This document shows positions 41,870 to 51,833 of a DNA stretch of 64,000 nucleotides, piece after piece; the first letter of the stretch is position 1; the number at the start of each line of letters is the position of its first letter. Origin of the DNA: Flavihumibacter sp. UBA7668 (GTDB lineage Bacteria > Bacteroidota > Bacteroidia > Chitinophagales > Chitinophagaceae); the NCBI RefSeq assembly GCF_002483205.1, contig NZ_DLHM01000005.1:62001-126000 (forward strand), read 5' to 3'. A model generated the notes under the pieces. It had not been told where the DNA came from. It ran no database searches and saw nothing but the letters and a program-made list of their open reading frames with translations. The position numbers and the translations under genes were made by a program.

Positions 41870-44293
41870 TCAGCCACCGGCACGTACGCGATTCTGTTCT
41901 TCACTGCTGCCTCCGGAGCGTTTTTTTGTTTCTCCCAATTGTTTTCCAAATCTCCAGCTGAAACTAATCGTTGCTACCCGGGTATCCCTGTTTTGATCAA
42001 ACCGTTCACGAACATGCTGGTAGCGGATATCGCCCTTTATCTGCTGACTGAAAAAGATATCACGGACATTTAAACGGACTGTGCCTTTCCCTTTCAAAAC
42101 CTGCTTGCCAATGCCAGCTGCAACCTGTCCAAATCCATAAATGACGAATTGTGCATCCCTGTTTTTTGCATTATAAAATCCGGATAATTCTGCCGACCAG
42201 CCATTCTTGAACTTAAACTGATTGTTGATGTTGCCATTTCCACTGGTGGTTTCGCTGTTGAAATCACTGTTCATCCCGGTTCCGGCCACTTTTCTATAGG
42301 TTCCGGTAATATTGATATTGGCAGACCACCAGCTGGTTGGATTAAATTGTGCTGTCAAGGTCAGGTTCAGGTTTTTCATATTAGCAAGATTGCCTTCCGT
42401 TAGTATCGTCACCCTGCCTTCTGTTTTGAACAATTGAGAGAAGTACTGTTTGGTATCGGCATATTCAAGAGAACTGGTTAACCATCCTTTATAGGTATGC
42501 GAAACCTGAAAATTCCAGGTAAACTGTGGTTGTATATAGGGATTTCCTACCTGATAGGTGTATTCATTGATAAAAAACAGAAAGGGGTTTAATTGCTGAT
42601 AAGCCGGGCGGTCAATCCTTCTACCGGTTTGTATGGTAAGGGTATTGTTCGAATCCAGTTCATGTGTCAGATAGATGGTTGGAAATAAACTCGCATATTT
42701 TCTGCTGAAACTGGAATCGTTTTTTTCAGGATTTCCCAATTGTTGCCCCTTGTATTGGGTATGTTCAAATCGAAGTCCGCCCTGTGCCGACCATTTTCCG
42801 AATTTTTTATTACTGTTCAGGTAGGCTGCATAAATTGACTCTTCATATAGAAAATGATTCGTTTTCCCATAGTCCGGAATCCAGTTGTTGGCATTAGAAT
42901 TAAAGTAGTTCGCCTGATTATTGGTTTTTACATGGCTGGTTTTAATTCCGGCTTCCATTTTCCAGTTGGTAAACAGCGTAGTGGTATAATCTGTTTTGCC
43001 GGTATAGATCCTGATCGTTGCAGGCAGATCTCCTTTCAGGTAGCCATCGCTAATCAGTGATTGATCAGCAAGTGTAATGGTATTGTGAAACAGTTGATTA
43101 TTGCTCATGTCATAGTGCATATAATCCAGATCTGCTGTCAGTTCTGCATTTTTATTAATAGATTGTTTAAAGTTGAGGTTAACCATCCCATTGAGCCATT
43201 TGTTGGAATTTTTGCTGGTTGTTTGTACGGTGGAATCTACAATACGATCAGCATCCATCAGGTAACCTGTGCTAATACTGTTGTACTTTCTGGGAGAAAT
43301 AAATCCTGAACTGGTAATTCCAATGGTGGTTCGTTTACTTAAGTAATAATCCATGCCCAGTTTAAGTGTATTGTTTTGTCCGTTCATTCGTAGAAATGTA
43401 GGCTGATCGAAATATCCGGTAAAGGACTGTCCGCTTGCATCCAGATAACTCCGTTTTATATAAAGACTGTTGAAGTTTTTATTTGCATTCTGACTGTAAT
43501 TCAGAAAGAGATTAAATTTCTCCTTACGATAATTCAGGTTGAGACTGTTATTGGTTTTGTAGTATGCACCATGACCATAGGAAAGATTCAGACTTCCATT
43601 CCATCCCCGCTGTTTGTTCTTTTTTGTTTTGATATTGATTATTCCTGAGTTTCCTGCAGCATCGTATTTTGCAGGCGGATTGGTCATGATTTCAATCTGA
43701 TCCAGTTGGTTGGCTGTCATGGTGTTTAACAGATTAACCAGATCCGGTCCTGTCAGATAACTCGGTTTTCCATCAATCATAACCAGTACACCCTGTCTTC
43801 CTTTTAAACTGATATTGCCATCACGGTCAACCGAAATACCGGGCGATTTTTCCAATACTTCCATTGCCGTTGCTCCTGCATTTGAAATGGCAGCATCCAC
43901 ATTCACGATGGTTCGATCGGGTTTCACTTCGATCATTCGTTTTGTAGCACTTATTGTTACTGCCTGTAATTCTGTATTGTTTTTGGAAAGAGATAATGGT
44001 CCAAGATCCAGAACGGTTTTGGTATTGGTCAGTTGAAATTCGGAAGAATAAAAATTGGCATACCCTACTGCCGAAACCTGTAATAAATAACTGCCAAAAT
44101 CAAGCTGATCCATTTCAAATATGCCCTCCTTTCCTGCTACTGCTAATTTTACCACTGAGGAATCGCCGGCCTTTAACAATGATATGGTGGCGCCTTCAAC
44201 TACCTGACCAAGAACCCTGCCTTTTTCCTGAGCAGTAATAGAAAGACAGCCAAAAATTAAAAAGAATAAACAGATTATTGAACTATACCTCAT
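41870..44293 (-). CDS. TonB-dependent outer-membrane receptor family protein
   Basis: The 807-residue protein has a signal peptide (IICLFFLIFGCLSITAQ), an N-terminal carboxypeptidase-regulatory-like domain (about 25-110), a plug domain (LEKSPGISVDRDGNISLKGRQGVLVMIDGKP) and a large beta-barrel. It is of the 'outer membrane beta-barrel' group rather than a SusC. No SusD partner is next to it. It is likely an importer of an unknown substrate. The divergent ECF sigma factor starts 222 bases away and may control it. Confidence 0.9.
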   Translation of the reverse strand: MRYSSIICLFFLIFGCLSITAQEKGRVLGQVVEGATISLLKAGDSSVVKLAVAGKEGIFEMDQLDFGSYLLQVSAVGYANFYSSEFQLTNTKTVLDLGPLSLSKNNTELQAVTISATKRMIEVKPDRTIVNVDAAISNAGATAMEVLEKSPGISVDRDGNISLKGRQGVLVMIDGKPSYLTGPDLVNLLNTMTANQLDQIEIMTNPPAKYDAAGNSGIINIKTKKNKQRGWNGSLNLSYGHGAYYKTNNSLNLNYRKEKFNLFLNYSQNANKNFNSLYIKRSYLDASGQSFTGYFDQPTFLRMNGQNNTLKLGMDYYLSKRTTIGITSSGFISPRKYNSISTGYLMDADRIVDSTVQTTSKNSNKWLNGMVNLNFKQSINKNAELTADLDYMHYDMSNNQLFHNTITLADQSLISDGYLKGDLPATIRIYTGKTDYTTTLFTNWKMEAGIKTSHVKTNNQANYFNSNANNWIPDYGKTNHFLYEESIYAAYLNSNKKFGKWSAQGGLRFEHTQYKGQQLGNPEKNDSSFSRKYASLFPTIYLTHELDSNNTLTIQTGRRIDRPAYQQLNPFLFFINEYTYQVGNPYIQPQFTWNFQVSHTYKGWLTSSLEYADTKQYFSQLFKTEGRVTILTEGNLANMKNLNLTLTAQFNPTSWWSANINITGTYRKVAGTGMNSDFNSETTSGNGNINNQFKFKNGWSAELSGFYNAKNRDAQFVIYGFGQVAAGIGKQVLKGKGTVRLNVRDIFFSQQIKGDIRYQHVRERFDQNRDTRVATISFSWRFGKQLGETKKRSGGSSEEQNRVRAGG

Positions 44294-44490
44294 GTCAGCT
44301 GATTAAACCGTAAAAATTCTAAATGCCGGGGGATATAAAAATAGAATTGGGATAACGGGTCGAATAATCCTGCCAATGCACAAGCGGTGAAAATCGGGTA
44401 TGAAAGGTGCCGCGCCTGGAAACCAAAAAAAACTGAAAGACAGTGTAATAATTTCACCTGATATGTTACTAATTCTATAACAGATGACAT

Positions 44491-44498
44491 TAGTTTTG
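44491..44498 (+). promoter_or_regulatory. -7 box of the ECF sigma gene
   Basis: TAGTTTTG matches TAnnTTTG exactly and lies 17 bases before the ATG at 44516. A -33 TTTG is not clear. Confidence 0.45.
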
Positions 44499-44515
44499 AT
44501 CACCAACAGGTAACA

Positions 44516-45001
44516 ATGAACGAAGAATTGTTTTTATCGGAGATAAAAGCAAACCAGGGTATTATTTTCAAGATAGTATCTCTGTATGCGGCAGACCCGG
44601 AAGAGAAAAAAGATCTCTACCAGGAAATACTGTTGCAGTGCTGGAAAGGACGGTCGCAATTCAGAGGAGAAGCAAAGTTTAGTACCTGGTTGTACCGGAT
44701 CAGCCTCAATACAGTCTTAACCAGTAACCGAAAAAAAACGGTGGTTCTGTATCAGGATGAGCTGCCAGATACAGCTTCAGGTGCGCCCATTCAGTTTGAG
44801 CAGGAAGACTCCCGGGCATTGCGGGCAGCCATCAGGCAATTAACAGATGCCGACAGAGCCATTGTCTTATTGCACCTGGAAGGATATTCAAATTCAGAAA
44901 TAGCAGAATGGATGGGGATTTCAGCAAATGGACTTGCTGTGAAATTATACCGGATCCGTCAGCGATTAGCCACCCTTTTAAATGTTCCTGATCATGAATG
45001 A
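44516..45001 (+). CDS. ECF-type RNA polymerase sigma factor
   Basis: The 161-residue protein has sigma region 2 (KDLYQEILLQCWKGRSQFRGE, KFSTWLYRISLNT) and region 4 (DRAIVLLHLEGYSNSEIAEWMGI, LAVKLYRIRQRL) and lacks regions 1 and 3, as ECF factors do. It likely controls the adjacent genes, including the divergent receptor. The next gene overlaps its last codons by 8 bases, so the membrane protein it encodes may be its anti-sigma factor. Confidence 0.93.
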   Translation: MNEELFLSEIKANQGIIFKIVSLYAADPEEKKDLYQEILLQCWKGRSQFRGEAKFSTWLYRISLNTVLTSNRKKTVVLYQDELPDTASGAPIQFEQEDSRALRAAIRQLTDADRAIVLLHLEGYSNSEIAEWMGISANGLAVKLYRIRQRLATLLNVPDHE

Positions 45002-45605
45002 ACAACAAAAATGGCAGGATTGGAAACCCGAGGATGAAGACCTGAATCAGCTTCTTCAACCCGGTAAAATTCAACAATTTCAACAACATCATCCGCTGCT
45101 GAAATTAAGGAGAGGATTGCAGATGAATATGATTTCAGGCATAGTTATCCTTGTTTTTTACCTGGCAATTTTATGGTTTTTCCCTTACTGGCCCATTGTG
45201 TTCACAATGATTGTGACAATTTGTTTTACCTTATATATTTTGGGGACGGCATGGAAACTTTACCAGTCTATTCAATCAACTGTTTCTGCAACAAGACCGG
45301 TATTGCAGGAATTAAAGATACATTTTGAAGAAATAAGCAAATGGGGCAGAGTACAACAAAAATTGGGACTATTCGTATATCCTTTTGCTGCCGCAGGTGG
45401 TTATTTTTGTGGCGGAATACTGGGTTCCGGAAAAACATTTGAAGAGTTGATGCAGCGTCCAGTTTTTGTGTATGTTTTACCAATTACAGTACTTGTTCTG
45501 GTACCATTGGGCTATTTGCTGGCAAAATGGATGTTCAATAAAGCATTTGGTAAGCACCTGCGCTCACTGGAGGGGATTATTCAATCACTTGAAATGGACA
45601 ATTAG
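44994..45605 (+). CDS. membrane protein overlapping the ECF sigma gene, possible anti-sigma factor
   Basis: ATG 44994 gives 203 residues. A short polar N-terminal segment (about 1-40; NEQQKWQDWKPEDEDLNQLLQP) precedes four predicted membrane helices in two pairs (about 45-90 and 120-190). It has no FecR or zinc anti-sigma motif. The gene overlaps the sigma gene by 8 bases, which strongly suggests coupled translation, so an anti-sigma role for its N-terminal part is a reasonable inference. Confidence 0.72.
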   Translation: MNEQQKWQDWKPEDEDLNQLLQPGKIQQFQQHHPLLKLRRGLQMNMISGIVILVFYLAILWFFPYWPIVFTMIVTICFTLYILGTAWKLYQSIQSTVSATRPVLQELKIHFEEISKWGRVQQKLGLFVYPFAAAGGYFCGGILGSGKTFEELMQRPVFVYVLPITVLVLVPLGYLLAKWMFNKAFGKHLRSLEGIIQSLEMDN

Positions 45606-45631
45606 TGGTACTTTAAAGCAAAACTACCTGT

Positions 45632-46486
45632 ATGGATCAGCGTATAATTGAACTCTATGATGAATACACGCATCGTCCTTTAACTCGTGATCAGTTTCTT
45701 AAAAATTTAATCAGCCTGACCGGCAGTTTAGCTGCGGCCTATTCGATTCTTCCGTTACTGGAAGGGAATTATGCTTCTGCAGAAACAGTTGAAGAAAATG
45801 ACCTTCATACCGAACGGGTAGAATATGAGACGAAATTTGGCAAAATGAAAGGATACCTGGCTAAACCAAAAACCGGTGAAAAGCTTCCTGCTGTGATGGT
45901 GATTCATGAAAACCGTGGCTTAAATGCTCATATCGAAGATGTTGCAAGGCGTGCAGCAAGTGCCGGTTTTCTGGCACTGGCACCGGATGGATTATCCTCA
46001 CTTGGCGGAACTCCTGCAAATGAAGATGAAGCCCGTCAGCTCTTTCAGCAATTGGTTGCCGGGGAAAATACGGAACGGTTTGCTGCCGCTGTTCCTTATC
46101 TCCGGGAAAGGCCAGACTGCACCGGATCTGTTGGAGCGGTTGGGTTTTGCTGGGGTGGTGCCATGAGTAATCAGTTGGCAGTAAATGCACCAGATCTGAA
46201 AGCTGCCGTTGCATTTTATGGAAGGCAGCCTGCAGTAGCTGAAGCGGCTAAAATCAAAGCTGCAGTTCAACTTCATTATGCTGCATTGGATGAACGTGTT
46301 AATGCAGGTATGAAGGAATATGAACAGGCATTAAAAGACAATGGCATACGGTATGAACAATATGTTTATGAAGGTGTTCAACATGCTTTTCATAACGATA
46401 CATCTGCTGCCCGTTATAATAAAGAAGCCGCCACTCTTTCCTGGTCAAGAACCCTGGCATTCTTTAATAAATACCTGCGTTCCTGA
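45632..46486 (+). CDS. dienelactone hydrolase family protein
   Basis: The 284-residue alpha/beta-hydrolase shows the DLH nucleophile Cys173 in GFCWGG, Asp220 (YAALDERV) and His251 (GVQHAFHND). The N-terminal 55 residues hold a hydrophobic segment (LISLTGSLAAAYSILPLL) that may export or anchor the protein. The enzyme class opens lactone rings and hydrolyses related esters; the natural substrate is unknown. It follows the sigma unit by 26 bases. Confidence 0.9.
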   Translation: MDQRIIELYDEYTHRPLTRDQFLKNLISLTGSLAAAYSILPLLEGNYASAETVEENDLHTERVEYETKFGKMKGYLAKPKTGEKLPAVMVIHENRGLNAHIEDVARRAASAGFLALAPDGLSSLGGTPANEDEARQLFQQLVAGENTERFAAAVPYLRERPDCTGSVGAVGFCWGGAMSNQLAVNAPDLKAAVAFYGRQPAVAEAAKIKAAVQLHYAALDERVNAGMKEYEQALKDNGIRYEQYVYEGVQHAFHNDTSAARYNKEAATLSWSRTLAFFNKYLRS

Positions 46487-46514
46487 AGGCTAAGTGGCGG
46501 CTCCTGTATAAAAC

Positions 46515-48755
46515 TTATCTATTGGTAATGGTTAGTTTTCGGGTAACCATCTGTCCATCCTGCTGAATCTGAAGCAGATAAACTCCCGGTGTTAAGCCAC
46601 CTACCTGCATCTGCAGCAGATTGGTTCCATTTTGTACTGCCAGACGTTGTCCTTTTACCTGACGACCATTCAGATCAATGACCCTGATTTCTGCAGTTCC
46701 TGCTTTCTGAGATGGCCAGGTAATAGTAACCCGATCCTGAACCGGGTTGGGATAAATCCGGAAAATTGGTTGGATTTGCATTCCTGCTTCCATTTCACTG
46801 GCGATTAATGCACTGCTGTTATTGTCGTCATCTTCGTCGTCATCTTCGTCGTCATTTTCTTTTTTATAATTCAATTTCAGTGTATAACAACTATTAGCAT
46901 CAAATGCACCTTTTTTTCCTGAAATGTAAATGGTGTATCGCTCTTTCTTTTTAGTTTCATCCAATACGATGGTTTCGTCAGTCTGGCCGTCTTTTGTGCT
47001 GCTTTCGATCAGTTTTCCTCTGGAATCATAGAGGTAAACATCGTAATCGGCAGGCAGGTTGGTCAACTCCAGTTTAAGTCCCTTTTTATTGTTTTTTGCA
47101 TGGAAATAAAAACGGTCGTTATCCAATGGACTTGATATGAGGGCTTTGATTTTAGACTTCATTTTCAGCTGAGTGCCGAGCAAACTTAAACGCTCATATT
47201 GATCCTTACAAACGGCTGAAGTCGAACCTTCCAGCGGACCGATAGGCAGGTTGTAAAAGTATAAAAGTCCAATACCCCGATTATTGATAAGCATAGGGGC
47301 TGAATTATTATCGTGTGCGATAAAACTCAATCCGGTAGGGTTGTTGTTGGTGCCCGGATTCCGGCTAAAGTCAATGATCACTTTATTATCATTGATAACA
47401 ACGGAAGTAATGGTAAAGCTGCCACCTTCCAGCCTGAACTCACTGGTCAGGTCTCCCAGTGCTTCATAGGAACTTGCTGCATCCTGGAGTGTTAGTGTAA
47501 GCTGATCGGCCACCAGGTTTTCTACCGAAGAGAAGGCTGCTTTCTGAGGAGCAGGCGCGTAAATAGAAGTAGGTAAATTTTTTACTCCATAGACATCTTT
47601 TTTTACAAGTTCAGTAATCCAATCGCCAAATGAACCATAGCCATTGGGAAAATTAAAGTGACAATAATTAATAATTCCACCATCAAATAATTGAATAGAG
47701 GCACCGGTAGACATGATGGAAATATCTTTCCGTTCTTCATCCAGCTGGCGTTGTGCTTCCTGAATTTCCAATGCTCCATTTACAGAAGCCATTCCGCAAC
47801 CAAAGCGAATTTGAAATAAATAGATTTGCTTTATACCGGGGAAATCCTGCTTCCAGTCAGAATAAAGTTGAAGAAAGGATTGCTTGTATTGCTCTGTAGT
47901 CAATTGGGTACTACTCAATGCCCCTAGAACATCGGATTCTCCCTGATACCAAAGAATCGCCTGTATGTTTTTTTCAAAACCAGCTTCTTTGATTCGGCTT
48001 AATAATCTTCCATAATTCGTGCTTATCGATTCAGGACTTCCATCGTTTCGTTGAAAAAACTGAAGAGGCTGTCCGGGATCTGCACCATTAAAGATGGCCA
48101 CCGGAATTTTCATGGAGCCTGCCAGGTTGGAGCCCATGCGCATACCCCACTGTCCGGTATTACCGTTGTTTTCGAACCAAACGTTACCATCACCGATAAA
48201 CCATTCTTTCGAATAACTAAAAGAACTGCTGCCACTACCATATACACGAACAAACTCTCGGTTGGGTGCATTGGCGGCCGAATTGGCATCATTATCCGGG
48301 GTCCAGTTTCCACGCAGGTTAGCTACTGCATTGGATTGACCCTGAATTATAAAGGCATCACCCGCAACCACCTGATCGGCTGATTGCAGCAGAGTCTGCG
48401 ATAAACCCTTTACTCCATATAATTCAAAGCGATAATTTGCCAGCTCTGCTTTGATTTCTTCCGTTAGTTTGAAACTGGCTTTGTTGTTTCGGAAGAATAA
48501 CAAAATTGGTAGCTGATACATCAATTGATTATTCCGGTACTTCTTGAGCAATAACATGGTGTAACCACTGCTTTTCTCAATAGTACCGGCAATCGGGATC
48601 GCCGCTTTGTTGGTCTTCTGGTTTCTTGGATAGAGTTGTCTGTTTTGCGGATATTGGCTGATTTGCGCAAATGTAGAATGCGCCACGATGGCAAATAGCA
48701 CATAGAGTGCTGTCCTCCGCCATTGGCGTAGGAAGGCCGGACTGCTGAATTTCAT
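46515..48755 (-). CDS. T9SS-exported sialate O-acetylesterase-like protein
   Basis: The 746-residue protein has a signal peptide (LYVLFAIVAHSTFAQ) and an SGNH/SASA esterase domain with GDAFIIQGQSNA (132-143, Ser141) and LWYQGESD. A single pre-peptidase-like beta domain is followed by an unusual acidic linker of Asp/Glu (about 645-655). The T9SS type A sorting domain closes it (RIYPNPVQDRVTI...LTPGVYLLQI). It is a tandem paralogue of the next gene, 12 bases upstream on the same strand. It probably acts on acetylated sialic acid or another sugar ester at the cell surface. Confidence 0.9.
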   Translation of the reverse strand: MKFSSPAFLRQWRRTALYVLFAIVAHSTFAQISQYPQNRQLYPRNQKTNKAAIPIAGTIEKSSGYTMLLLKKYRNNQLMYQLPILLFFRNNKASFKLTEEIKAELANYRFELYGVKGLSQTLLQSADQVVAGDAFIIQGQSNAVANLRGNWTPDNDANSAANAPNREFVRVYGSGSSSFSYSKEWFIGDGNVWFENNGNTGQWGMRMGSNLAGSMKIPVAIFNGADPGQPLQFFQRNDGSPESISTNYGRLLSRIKEAGFEKNIQAILWYQGESDVLGALSSTQLTTEQYKQSFLQLYSDWKQDFPGIKQIYLFQIRFGCGMASVNGALEIQEAQRQLDEERKDISIMSTGASIQLFDGGIINYCHFNFPNGYGSFGDWITELVKKDVYGVKNLPTSIYAPAPQKAAFSSVENLVADQLTLTLQDAASSYEALGDLTSEFRLEGGSFTITSVVINDNKVIIDFSRNPGTNNNPTGLSFIAHDNNSAPMLINNRGIGLLYFYNLPIGPLEGSTSAVCKDQYERLSLLGTQLKMKSKIKALISSPLDNDRFYFHAKNNKKGLKLELTNLPADYDVYLYDSRGKLIESSTKDGQTDETIVLDETKKKERYTIYISGKKGAFDANSCYTLKLNYKKENDDEDDDEDDDNNSSALIASEMEAGMQIQPIFRIYPNPVQDRVTITWPSQKAGTAEIRVIDLNGRQVKGQRLAVQNGTNLLQMQVGGLTPGVYLLQIQQDGQMVTRKLTITNR

Positions 48756-48767
48756 GATTCCTAAGGT

Positions 48768-51503
48768 TTACTGGTTAACAACCGTCAATTTACGGTTTAT
48801 TATCATTTGTGCATGTTTAATTTTTAACACATAATTACCTTGAGGAAGTCTGGTTAAAGGCATACGGTATTGTACTGCACCGGCTGGCAAGTTCTCTTGT
48901 CGTACCTGCCAGATCCGACCTGCCATATCTACCAGACTGAATTCAGCTTTTGCTGCTGTAGTTGCCTGATATTCAATCGTGATATAGGTACTGGCTGGGT
49001 TCGGGTACAGGTGAATGCCGGTAATTTGCATAGCCGGGATATCCATCACTTCCTGGGCTGTTCCGATTTCACGTTGGTTATTAGATGCCCCATAAGCTGG
49101 CGAGCCTGATGCAAGCGGACTTGAAAAAGCTTCCGCCCTTATCTGATAACATACGGAAGGAACAATGTCCCCGGATTTACTGATGACTTTAATTCTATAA
49201 TTGGTGTTAGCCGGACCGTCATTGTAATTGATTACTTCAGCGCTTGTTCCACTATTGGTGGACCTGGCCAATTCCACACCGTTTACATCATAGAGATAGA
49301 TATCATAGTCTGCTGCAAGATTCCAGAGGCTAAGCTTGAAATAAGGGAAAGACCAGGTTCTGAAACTAAACCAGTCTTCATCCGTACTACTTGCAATGGA
49401 TGCGGATTGGTTTGTATTATGCGCAAGGGTTTTGGATGCTCCGATCTGATTATTTGGTTCATAGATGTCCGGACAAGGGGTGCCGCCTGGTTCAGGTTCT
49501 GGATCTGGTTCTGGTGTTGGATCCGGATCCTCAGAACTTGGTGTAACAGAAGGTGGAGGAGTTGGATTAGCAAGCGGACTTGAAAACGCCTCCAATAGTA
49601 GCGAATAACAACGCGTTGGATCATTTGCGCCATTTTTACCTACTACTCTAAGTCTGTAACTTGCATCCGCCAAACCGTCATTGTAAATAATGGCTTCTTC
49701 ACCTGTACCACTATTTGTAACAGAGCGAATAAGTTCTCCAGTTGTGGAATAGAGATACATATCATAATCTGCCGGTAGATTCGTCAGACGTACTCTGAAA
49801 TATCGGAAACTCCAGATTCGAATATTGAACCAGTCTTCATCTGTATTGCTTTCTATGGAACCCTGAATGCTGGTATTGTGTGGTAATGTTTTTCCTGTAC
49901 TGATGCTGTTATTGGGTTCATAGTTATCCGGACAAACAGTTCCGCCTGGCGGAGGAGGCGGTGGAGGAGGGGGATTTGATCCGCCTGTAATCGGGAAGAA
50001 AGCAAAATGAACCAATCCCAATCCCTGACTATTGGTGATGATAGGGGAGGCATCTCCCTGGTGACTTCTGTAAGTGACGGAGCTTGGATTATTGGAAGTG
50101 CCTGAATTTCTTGAAAAATTTATATAAATAGTTGCACCATTCAGGCTCACAGAGTTAATTGAATAACTTCCCCCGTCCAATCGGAAATCATTGCTGATAT
50201 CCCCGAACAGATTAAAATTAGTCTGCTGATCTTTTAAGGTGATGGCAACCTGCGTGGCAGCGCCTGAACTGTTATATGCGGTAAAGGAAGCTGATTGAGG
50301 TTCTGGCGACTCGATGGCTGCAGGAAGGCTGGCTCCATATAAATCACGCCGAATAATTGGTGAGAGCCAATCGCCTATGTTTCGATAACCATTTACAAAA
50401 TTATAGTGACAAAAATTCAAGCCGTTATTTTCGAAAAGCTGACTGGTATTTGAACTGGAAATGGTTAAAACTTCAGTTGACTCCTTGTCCAATTGACGTT
50501 GTGCTTCCTGCACCAGAACGGTATTGTCAGGTGAATTGATTCCGCAGCCATGACGGATTTGAACAATATAGAAGCGATTTAATCCCGGGTAATCTGATTT
50601 CCAATCGTTGTATAAATTGGTAAACCCATTTTTATATTGTTGTATACTTAACTGGGTACTGCTCAACAGGCCCTGGTTATCAGATTCCCCCTGATACCAG
50701 ATTAATGCACGGATATTATTTTGTAATCCTGCTTCTTCAATTCTTCGCAACAGTCTTCCATAATTGGTAGAACCTGATCGGGGGCTGCCATCGTTGCGTT
50801 GAAAATAACTTAATGGCTCGCCAGGCATGGCACCATTAAAAAGCGCAACTGGAATATTGGTTGACCCAACAAGATTAGAGCCCAGTCGCATACCCCATTG
50901 ACCGGTTTGTCCATCTACATCATACCAAACATTTCCGCGCCCAATAAACCATGCCTTCGTATAGTTCATGCTCAGGTTTCCTCCACCATATACCCTTACA
51001 AAATTTCGATTGGGGGAGTTGCTGGGATCATCTGCATTATTGGCGGTATTGGAAGATCCTCTGAGATTTGCAACAGCATTGGATTGTCCCTGAATAATAT
51101 AGGCATCTCCAGCAACCACATTATTTACGGTTCGTAAATGAGTTTCAGACCAGCTTGATGCGCCATAAAGAGAGAACCGATAATTGTTTCTTTCTGCCGG
51201 AATTTGTATGTCAAATGAATAATTGGCTGTCCCATTCCAATAACTAAGATTAAAGGTATAGGTGCTGATCCAGTTGCCATCTCTATAAACATATAATCTC
51301 ATTCGCCGGTAGTTTGAGTTCTGAGAGGCCATTCCGGCAATGCGAACGGTTGCCCGGTTCGTACTGAGGTTACGTGGATACAACTGATTGTCCAGGGGGA
51401 AGGTATTTATCTGTGCTGCCAGCTCAGTAACAGATATAATACTGCATAGCAAAAATGTCAGGAAAGTTGACATAACTTGCCAGGGGCGATGATGGGGTTT
51501 CAT
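48768..51503 (-). CDS. T9SS-exported sialate O-acetylesterase-like protein, longer paralogue
   Basis: The 911-residue protein has a signal peptide and a SASA domain (GDAYIIQGQSNA, IWYQGESD). A run of nine prolines, PPPPPPPPPGG, leads into two pre-peptidase C-terminal-like domains (CPDNYEPNN and CPDIYEPNN starts, each with DEDWF). An Asp/Pro/Glu linker lies between them, and the T9SS sorting domain ends the protein (HLYPNPASTYITIEY). It is the first gene of the pair. The repeated domains are absent in the neighbour except one copy, so repeats have been gained or lost after duplication. Confidence 0.92.
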   Translation of the reverse strand: MKPHHRPWQVMSTFLTFLLCSIISVTELAAQINTFPLDNQLYPRNLSTNRATVRIAGMASQNSNYRRMRLYVYRDGNWISTYTFNLSYWNGTANYSFDIQIPAERNNYRFSLYGASSWSETHLRTVNNVVAGDAYIIQGQSNAVANLRGSSNTANNADDPSNSPNRNFVRVYGGGNLSMNYTKAWFIGRGNVWYDVDGQTGQWGMRLGSNLVGSTNIPVALFNGAMPGEPLSYFQRNDGSPRSGSTNYGRLLRRIEEAGLQNNIRALIWYQGESDNQGLLSSTQLSIQQYKNGFTNLYNDWKSDYPGLNRFYIVQIRHGCGINSPDNTVLVQEAQRQLDKESTEVLTISSSNTSQLFENNGLNFCHYNFVNGYRNIGDWLSPIIRRDLYGASLPAAIESPEPQSASFTAYNSSGAATQVAITLKDQQTNFNLFGDISNDFRLDGGSYSINSVSLNGATIYINFSRNSGTSNNPSSVTYRSHQGDASPIITNSQGLGLVHFAFFPITGGSNPPPPPPPPPGGTVCPDNYEPNNSISTGKTLPHNTSIQGSIESNTDEDWFNIRIWSFRYFRVRLTNLPADYDMYLYSTTGELIRSVTNSGTGEEAIIYNDGLADASYRLRVVGKNGANDPTRCYSLLLEAFSSPLANPTPPPSVTPSSEDPDPTPEPDPEPEPGGTPCPDIYEPNNQIGASKTLAHNTNQSASIASSTDEDWFSFRTWSFPYFKLSLWNLAADYDIYLYDVNGVELARSTNSGTSAEVINYNDGPANTNYRIKVISKSGDIVPSVCYQIRAEAFSSPLASGSPAYGASNNQREIGTAQEVMDIPAMQITGIHLYPNPASTYITIEYQATTAAKAEFSLVDMAGRIWQVRQENLPAGAVQYRMPLTRLPQGNYVLKIKHAQMIINRKLTVVNQ

Positions 51504-51833
51504 GCCTAAATAATTTCTACGGTTAAGAATGAGTTTAGAAAGCCGCGCTAAAAATCGGAGATAACAAAAGCATTAATAAGGTAGGATTGCAGGCTGGTCA
51601 AATCGAGTAGTGGTATAAAGTTAATTTATTTTGAATACATGCTAATGTTATTTATAAATTTTTGTGTATAGAAACGAGTGAAAATAAAAATCAAGTGTTT
51701 TTACGTTTGAAATTCGTGTAATCAATACCCTGTTTAGGGTATTTTTTTCATCGGCTAACCATACCTGTTAATTGATATAAAAAAAAGGAGGCGGATAACC
51801 CGCCTCCTTTTCAGAGTTATTCAGATTGAATAC
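51504..51833. other. 330-base AT-rich intergenic region
   Basis: This stretch is the leader of the T9SS gene pair (running left from 51503) plus the 3' end of the OmpA gene. Apart from the terminator at 51779-51811 I see no gene, palindrome or repeat; the middle is very A/T-rich. Confidence 0.6.
51779..51811 (-). terminator. rho-independent terminator of the ompA-like gene
   Basis: AAAAGGAGGCGG (51783-51794) and CCGCCTCCTTTT (51800-51811) form a perfect stem with a 5-base loop. On the minus strand the stem is followed by a run of T. It lies 22 bases after the OmpA stop. Confidence 0.9.
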
